Assembly: GCA_012797505.1 (NCBI GenBank)
Contig: JAAZOZ010000176.1
Location: 1-19,843 of the forward strand
DNA: 19,843 nucleotides
Reading direction: 5' to 3'
From: Smithella sp.
Lineage (GTDB): Bacteria > Desulfobacterota > Syntrophia > Syntrophales > Smithellaceae
The number at the start of each line of letters is the position of its first letter. Positions within the stretch are counted from its first letter, which is position 1. The translations under genes were made by a program, and so were the position numbers. Positions 15,406-19,843 of this stretch are shown here, piece by piece. Below the pieces are notes generated by a model, which saw nothing but the letters and a program-made list of their open reading frames with translations, ran no database searches and was not told the origin of the DNA.

Positions 15406-16326
15406 ATGGCGCACATTTGGCCGATTGGCGGAGGCAAGGGCGGTTCCGGCAAAAGCTTTATCACCAGTTCGCTGGGACGGTTATCGGCGGGGTTGGGCAG
15501 GAGAACGCTGGTAATCGATTTGGACCTGGGCGCGGCCAATCTGCATACGCTGGTCGGTGTTCCCTATCCCTCAAAAAGTTTCTCCGATTTTCTCCAGAAA
15601 AAAGTGACCCGACTCGACGATACGGTTGTGGAGACGCCCTTTGAAAATCTCTTCCTCATCAGCGGCGCTCAGGATCCTTTCGATATTGCCAATCTTCCCT
15701 ATGAACAGAAAATCAAGGCGCTGCGCGCCATCATGAGACTGGACTATGCCTGCATCCTGCTGGATCTGGGCGCCGGGACGTCTTTCAATACGCTCGATTT
15801 TTTTCTGCTTTCCCAAAACGGCATTTTTATCACCACGCCGGAGCCGACCTCCATCGAGAATGTCTATCGGCTGATCCGTTCCGTTTATTTCCGGCGGATT
15901 CGCTACTGCTTCAGCGTGTCGCAGTTCAAAGCGCTGGAAGAAGAGGCGATCGAGCAGTTCGGCGAAGGCGCCTTCAATAAGCCGGAGTGCATGATGAAGG
16001 TCATTGAGCGGGACCACCCGGAATCCTACAGGGAGCTGCAGAATGATTTTAACGCCTTCCGGTTCAGGCTCGTCATCAACCAACTGCACAAGCGCGACAA
16101 CGCCGTTCTCGGGTTACATATTTGCAGAATCATCGAAAAGCACATGGGGCTGGGCATTGAATTCACGGGCAATGTTTCTTACGACGATCATGTTCACGAT
16201 GCGATTTGTCAGCAGGTGTCTTTTCTGGACCGGTATCCTTACACAAAGACCGCGGGCGAACTGCGCGCCGTGGGCCGTCAGATCTTTCAGCCGGCGGGCC
16301 GGCAGTTGATGCTTCAGTATGTCTAG
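15406..16326 (+). CDS. ParA/MinD-superfamily ATPase
   Basis: This 306-residue cytoplasmic P-loop ATPase is of the deviant Walker A type. GGGKGGSGKS (8-17) carries the signature lysine K11 and K16; Walker A' is LVIDLDLGAAN (35-45) and the Walker B-like strand is CILLDLGAGTS (116-126). TTPEPTSIENVYRLI (143-157) is the ParA/MinD/FlhG-type segment. Unlike the short family members, about 55 residues (roughly 164-218, including ECMMKVIERDHPESYRELQ) lie between that helix and the conserved RLVINQ strand. The C-terminus shows no amphipathic membrane-binding helix I can support. Start ATG 15406 is preferred over a TTG at 15349; its ribosome site (GGATGGG) is weak. The downstream J-like/HTH protein begins 40 bp after its stop, suggesting an operon. 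The role is probably spatial positioning, with the cargo unknown. Confidence 0.86.
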   Translation: MAHIWPIGGGKGGSGKSFITSSLGRLSAGLGRRTLVIDLDLGAANLHTLVGVPYPSKSFSDFLQKKVTRLDDTVVETPFENLFLISGAQDPFDIANLPYEQKIKALRAIMRLDYACILLDLGAGTSFNTLDFFLLSQNGIFITTPEPTSIENVYRLIRSVYFRRIRYCFSVSQFKALEEEAIEQFGEGAFNKPECMMKVIERDHPESYRELQNDFNAFRFRLVINQLHKRDNAVLGLHICRIIEKHMGLGIEFTGNVSYDDHVHDAICQQVSFLDRYPYTKTAGELRAVGRQIFQPAGRQLMLQYV

Positions 16327-16366
16327 AGAAGATTCTTTCAGGTGCAATACGGCCAAAGGGGCTTGT

Positions 16367-17047
16367 ATGCGGAAAAGTTTCGCCGAGTTAAACTATTATG
16401 AAATGCTGGACATCCGGCCGGACGCTGCGGCATTTGAAATCCGCCAGGCCTACGATGCCGCCCTGCAGATTTACCAGCCCGGTTCGCTGGTAAGCCATTC
16501 TTTTTTCACCGACGCGGAAAGGCGGGAAATCCTGTCCCTGGTTGAAAAAGCCTACCGGACCCTGATTCAGGACCAGCTCCGGAAAGCCTATGATGATGAA
16601 CTGGTTCGCCGGGGGGAGCTCGACGCCGTAAGGGAAACCGCGCCTGCAGTCAAAAAGCCGGTCGGCATTTTCAGTATCAGCCGCGGTCGCGGCCGGCAGC
16701 CGGCCGGGCCCAATCCAGAATCCCTGAAAAACAGGATCCTTCAAAGCGCACGGATTCGGGAGCTGACGGGTCGCCCCGCATTGAGCGGCGAAGATCTGAA
16801 GCAAATCCGCGAGGAGCTTGATGTGACGCTTGAGGAAATTTCGCAGGCAACGAAAATCAGGCAGGATCATCTGATCAATATCGAGGAGGATTGCTTTGCG
16901 AGGCTGCCCGCGGCTGTTTTCCTCAAGGGGTTTGTCAAGTCGTATTTGAAATATTTGTGTTTGAAACCGGCAGAGGAATTAGCCGCCCGCTATATGGAGA
17001 CTTTCGCGCGCCTGTCGCAAAGTCAAAGGGCGGAGGAAAATAAATGA
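16367..17047 (+). CDS. J-domain-like plus RodZ-type helix-turn-helix fusion
   Basis: This 226-residue protein joins two modules. Residues about 7-78 are J-domain-like: LNYYEMLDIRPDAAAFEIRQ, then helix AYDAALQIYQPGS, then VEKAYRTLIQDQLRKAYDDEL. In place of the HPD tripeptide it has Q37-P38-G39. A variable linker of about 55 residues follows (many Arg/Pro/Gly). The C-terminal part (about 139-210) is a RodZ/HTH_25-type helix-turn-helix: SGEDLKQIREELDVTLEEIS, IRQDHLINIEED, and FLKGFVKSYLKYL. No membrane span or periplasmic domain is present, unlike RodZ. The ATG at 16367 has AAGGGG 6 nt upstream. An in-frame ATG at 16319 overlaps the ParA-like stop and cannot be excluded. It probably partners the ATPase. 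Confidence 0.8.
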   Translation: MRKSFAELNYYEMLDIRPDAAAFEIRQAYDAALQIYQPGSLVSHSFFTDAERREILSLVEKAYRTLIQDQLRKAYDDELVRRGELDAVRETAPAVKKPVGIFSISRGRGRQPAGPNPESLKNRILQSARIRELTGRPALSGEDLKQIREELDVTLEEISQATKIRQDHLINIEEDCFARLPAAVFLKGFVKSYLKYLCLKPAEELAARYMETFARLSQSQRAEENK

Positions 17048-17058
17048 AAGGAGCGACC

Positions 17059-17724
17059 ATGGAATTCGATACGATTACAACAGCGGAGGGGGATCTGGGC
17101 ATCCGGTTTCTGGGGCACAGCTCGCTCATTTTTTTCTGGGCAGGCAAAACCATTCATGTGGACCCGGTATCGGGGGAGGCGGATTACACGAAATTGCCCA
17201 AGGCGGAACTGATCTTGATTACCCACGAACATTATGATCATCTGGATCTGAAAGCCGTGGACATCATTAGAACCGCGGAGACAAAAATCGTCGGCAACGG
17301 CGAGGTCGGCCAACAGATTCCCGGAACGATTGTTCTGAAAAACGGCGACACGCGGATGGTTGACGGGCTGAAGATCGAAGCCGTGCCGGCTTACAATCTT
17401 CAGCATATGAGCACGCCGGGGAACCCCTTTCACCCGAAGGGGATCGGGAACGGCTATATCGTCACCTTCGGCGATCTGCGCCTGTATATTGCCGGTGACA
17501 CGGAAAATATTCCGGAGATGAGACGGCTTCGGAATATCGACATTGCCTTTCTGCCGATGAATCTGCCTTATACCATGACGCCGGAGATGGTCGCCGATGC
17601 CGCGCGAATGTTTCGTCCGAAAATCCTGTACCCTTATCATCAGGGCGAGACGGATACGGCGAAACTGCTTGCGCTGATGAAGGATGAAAAGGACATCGAC
17701 GTTCGCATCCGGACCATGAAGTGA
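17059..17724 (+). CDS. Metallo-beta-lactamase-fold metal-dependent hydrolase (UPF0173-like)
   Basis: This 221-residue metallo-beta-lactamase superfamily protein is of the UPF0173/YtkL-like kind, with FLGHSSLIFFWAGKTIHVDP near the N-terminus. Ligands are H56, H58, D60 and H61 in THEHYDHL, D147 in IAGDTE, and H194 in YPYHQGE. The substrate is unknown. No signal peptide. I chose ATG 17059 because AAGGAG lies 6 nt upstream. Another in-frame ATG at 17044 overlaps the preceding TGA (ATGA), so coupling to the J-like/HTH gene is possible with either start. It is different in sequence from the other MBL protein at 3158, with no sign of recent duplication. Its place beside the ParA-like pair may be chance. 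Confidence 0.83.
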   Translation: MEFDTITTAEGDLGIRFLGHSSLIFFWAGKTIHVDPVSGEADYTKLPKAELILITHEHYDHLDLKAVDIIRTAETKIVGNGEVGQQIPGTIVLKNGDTRMVDGLKIEAVPAYNLQHMSTPGNPFHPKGIGNGYIVTFGDLRLYIAGDTENIPEMRRLRNIDIAFLPMNLPYTMTPEMVADAARMFRPKILYPYHQGETDTAKLLALMKDEKDIDVRIRTMK

Positions 17725-17807
17725 CGGGGTGCGCGTCAGCCGGCGCGGGCTTGAAAGACCCACGCGAAGGCCCGGAGATGGAGAACCGGTTTGCATCATT
17801 ACTGTTT

Positions 17808-17891
17808 TGTCATCGCGAGGAGCGAAGCGACATGGCGATCTCTTCCAATATCCAATGCTGATGAGATGGCTTCACTTCGTTCGCGATGACA
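17808..17891. repeat. Dispersed palindromic repeat (GTCATCGCGAG... type)
   Basis: Left arm 17808-17842 begins TGTCATCGCGAGGAGCGAAG and ends GCGATCTC. Right arm 17863-17891 reads back as TGTCATCGCGAACGAAG and ends GCCATCTC. The two arms can pair over about 25-29 positions around a 20-nt loop. This matches a widespread interspersed palindrome of bacterial genomes whose arms carry CGCGAGGAGCGAAGCGA. It explains why short open frames here translate to SSRGAKRHGD-like peptides. The function, if any, is unknown. Bases 17725-17807 upstream are GC-rich with nothing I can name. Confidence 0.8.
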
Positions 17892-17931
17892 GACAGACAT
17901 ATGCAGGTTTCAGATGGAGGGAGATGCTTCA

Positions 17932-18762
17932 GTGAACAAAAACGGTATTGCCTTTTGGAAAGCCAGCGGCAGCGGCAATGATTTTATCATCATCGACAAC
18001 CGCGATTTATCGCTGAACGTGGGGGAACTGCCGGCCTTTGCCCGAAGCGTGTGCCGAAGAAAAGTATCGGTCGGCGCGGACGGTCTGCTGCTCGTCGAGC
18101 CCTCGTCGGCCGCCGATTTCCGATGGCGGTTTTTCAATGCCGACGGCTCCGCGGCGGCCATGTGCGGCAACGCGGCCCGCTGTGTGGCCCGTTTTGCCTT
18201 TGAAAACGGCATTGCCGGACAAACCCTGTCTTTTGAAACGCAGGCCGGCATCATCCGCGCGGAAGTGGCGGGCGACGTCGCGAAAGTCCGTCTGACCGAT
18301 CCCTCTTCCCTGAAGCAGGATATCCGGGTGCACCTGTCGGGAGGCGAGTGCGGACTGGACTGCATCGATACCGGCGTGCCCCACGCCGTCTGCTTTGTCG
18401 CGTCCGCCGAGGCGTGCGATGTGACGGCGACCGGAAGGGAAATCCGCCGCCATGAGGTTTTTCAGCCCGAGGGCGCCAACGCGAATTTTGCCCTGGTGAT
18501 CAACCGGCATAAAATGCGGGTCCGGACGTACGAGCGGGGCGTCGAGGATGAAACGCTGGCCTGCGGCACGGGCGTGGTCGCCTCCGTTCTGGCTGCCGCC
18601 GGACGCCGTTTTGTGGATTCGCCGGTGGATGTGATCGTGCAGAGCGGCGAAACCCTGCGCGTGTATTTTACCCGTCGGGACGGGGCTTTTTCGGAAATTT
18701 ATCTTGAAGGGAAAGTGAAAATAGTCTATCAAGGGACGCTTTTTGAAGACGCATATCGATAA
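17932..18762 (+). CDS. dapF: Diaminopimelate epimerase
   Basis: DapF converts LL-diaminopimelate to meso-diaminopimelate, the direct precursor of lysine and the peptide cross-link in peptidoglycan. The 276-residue protein fits the family. The N-terminus FWKASGSGNDFIIID (8-22) is typical, followed by VGADGLLLVEPS. The two catalytic cysteines are C78 in MCGNAARC and C211 in ACGTGVVAS. I chose the GTG at 17932 because GGAGGGAG sits just upstream; the in-frame ATG at 17914 has no better signal and adds six residues. It is cytoplasmic. The gap to dapL is only 17 bp, so the two are an operon for consecutive steps. Confidence 0.96.
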   Translation: MNKNGIAFWKASGSGNDFIIIDNRDLSLNVGELPAFARSVCRRKVSVGADGLLLVEPSSAADFRWRFFNADGSAAAMCGNAARCVARFAFENGIAGQTLSFETQAGIIRAEVAGDVAKVRLTDPSSLKQDIRVHLSGGECGLDCIDTGVPHAVCFVASAEACDVTATGREIRRHEVFQPEGANANFALVINRHKMRVRTYERGVEDETLACGTGVVASVLAAAGRRFVDSPVDVIVQSGETLRVYFTRRDGAFSEIYLEGKVKIVYQGTLFEDAYR

Positions 18763-18779
18763 TCTCTGATCAGGAGGGA

Positions 18780-19843
18780 ATGTTCATTGTGCAGACGGCC
18801 GAACGGTTAAAAAAAATCCCCCCCTATTTGTTCATGGAGCTTCGGAAAAAAATCAACCAGGCAAAAGCAGACGGTGTGGATGTCATTTCTCTGGCCATCG
18901 GCGATCCCGTGGAAGCGACTCCCGGTTCCATTATCGACGAACTGTGCCGGACGGCCCGCGACCCGCTGAACCACCGCTATCCCACCGACGAGGAAAAGGG
19001 CATGCTCGCGCTGCGCAGGGAAATCGCCCGCTGGTATGCCCGGCGCTACGGTGTGGAGCTGAATCCGGAAAAGGAGATTCTGGGCCTCATCGGTTCCAAG
19101 GAGGGATGCCACCACTTTGTCCTGGCGCGCGTGAATCCCGGCGACATCGTGCTGATGACCGATCCCGGCTATCCGGCGTACCGCGCCAGCATCCTGATGG
19201 GGGAAGGCGTCCCCTGCAACGTGCCCATCCTGCCGCAAAACGACTATCTTCCGGCGCTGGAAGACATTCCGTCGGAGACGGCCAAAAAGGCGTCGGCCAT
19301 GTTTTTGAACTACCCGAACAATCCGACGGGCGCCTGCGCCACACAGGAGTTTTTAAACAAACTGGTGGCGTTTGCGCGCGAATACGACATTGCCGTCTGC
19401 TACGACAATCCTTACGGCGAAATCGTTTTCGCAGGGCAGGAGCGCATCAGCTTTCTTCAGGCGCCGGGAGCGAAAGACGTCGGCGTCGAGCTGAATTCCT
19501 TTTCCAAGCCCTTTAACATGTGCGGCTGGCGGATCGGCATGGCCTGCGGCAATCCCGACCTGATTGCGGCAATCAGCAAGGTCAAGGAAAATACGGACTC
19601 CGGCATCTTCAATGCCGTGCAGTTTGCGGCGATCCAGGCGCTCACCGGCGAAGCGGGGTTCATTGAAGAGATGCTCTCCATTTACGGACGCCGCCGGGAG
19701 CTGGTTTTGAAAACGCTCCAAAAGATCGGCATTGATTTTCAGCCGCCGCGCGGCACGTTTTATCTGTGGGTGCCCGCGCCGAAAGGCATGACGTCGCTGG
19801 AATTCACCAACCGCCTGTTTGACAAGACCGCCGTCGTGGTGGC
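18780..19843 (+). CDS. dapL: LL-diaminopimelate aminotransferase, 3' end missing
   Basis: DapL makes LL-diaminopimelate directly from tetrahydrodipicolinate and glutamate, bypassing the acyl steps; it is a PLP enzyme of fold type I. About 354 residues are visible, then the gene leaves the window. Signatures are the N-terminal RLKKIPPYLFMEL, VISLAIGDPVEATPG, the segment NHRYPTDEEKGMLALR, LNYPNNPTGA, YDNPYGEI, and the PLP lysine K243 in NSFSKPFNMCGWRIG. Start choice is uncertain: ATG 18780 sits just 2 nt after GGAGG, while GTG 18789 is 11 nt after it; family alignment (MFIV...RLKK) mildly favours the ATG. Its close neighbour dapF completes the route to meso-DAP. Other aminotransferases of the family cannot be fully excluded, but context is strong. 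Confidence 0.93.
   Translation, partial: MFIVQTAERLKKIPPYLFMELRKKINQAKADGVDVISLAIGDPVEATPGSIIDELCRTARDPLNHRYPTDEEKGMLALRREIARWYARRYGVELNPEKEILGLIGSKEGCHHFVLARVNPGDIVLMTDPGYPAYRASILMGEGVPCNVPILPQNDYLPALEDIPSETAKKASAMFLNYPNNPTGACATQEFLNKLVAFAREYDIAVCYDNPYGEIVFAGQERISFLQAPGAKDVGVELNSFSKPFNMCGWRIGMACGNPDLIAAISKVKENTDSGIFNAVQFAAIQALTGEAGFIEEMLSIYGRRRELVLKTLQKIGIDFQPPRGTFYLWVPAPKGMTSLEFTNRLFDKTAVVV

Noticed and set aside
17729..17935. A 68-codon open frame including SSRGAKRHGDLF
   Set aside because: It is a translation of the palindromic repeat and flanks, a common source of false proteins.

Overview
The window reads as ordinary chromosomal DNA from a GC-rich Gram-negative bacterium, most likely a member of the former Deltaproteobacteria (Desulfobacterota, possibly Syntrophales-like). 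This is an inference. It rests on the diaminopimelate aminotransferase route to lysine and peptidoglycan (dapL next to dapF), the domain make-up of several small proteins, and a dispersed palindrome of the GTCAT(T/C)GCGAG...GCGAAGCGA type common in such genomes. I found no rRNA, tRNA, CRISPR array, insertion sequence or phage gene.

Layout. 1-1001 (-): a truncated YeiH/UPF0324-type membrane transporter, followed by an apparently empty stretch of about 585 bp. 1587-3823 (+): a minimal CcdA/DsbD membrane protein with its TlpA-like thioredoxin, a tiny PspC-domain protein and a glyoxalase II-like metallo-hydrolase. 3888-5573 (+): the ribosome-associated ABC-F ATPase EttA. 5648-6010 (+): a small exported protein of unknown function that converges, with a 2-bp gap, on a leftward three-gene set at 6013-7289: a flavin-binding PNPOx-like protein, a DUF6982-like protein and a small one-span membrane protein. 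7464-9742 (+): glutamate racemase (murI), overlapping a double-length ThyX-family protein. 9767-11974 (+): a DHA2-type MFS exporter and a TauE/SafE permease. 12116-15175 (-): an apparent three-gene operon of a SpoIID/LytB-domain protein, a lipoprotein with a restriction-nuclease-like domain and an AmpG-like MFS transporter. Diverging from it, 15406-17724 (+): a ParA/MinD-type ATPase, a J-domain-like plus RodZ-type HTH fusion, and a second metallo-beta-lactamase-fold hydrolase. A palindromic repeat lies at 17808-17891. 17932-19843 (+): dapF and the truncated dapL.

How the genes work together. Cell-wall metabolism recurs. MurI makes D-glutamate, DapL makes LL-DAP and DapF makes meso-DAP; SpoIID-type proteins cleave peptidoglycan glycans, and AmpG-type transporters import muropeptides. 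CcdA and TlpA would pass electrons across the membrane to extracytoplasmic disulfides. EttA acts on translation.

The most interesting items are four. The ParA-like ATPase is paired with a J-like/RodZ-HTH protein whose HPD motif is replaced by QPG. The tandem ThyX-like protein splits the RHRx7S signature between its halves. The lipoprotein has a PD-(D/E)XK-like core. The SpoIID protein lacks any visible export signal. None of these is proven to be a new system from sequence alone.
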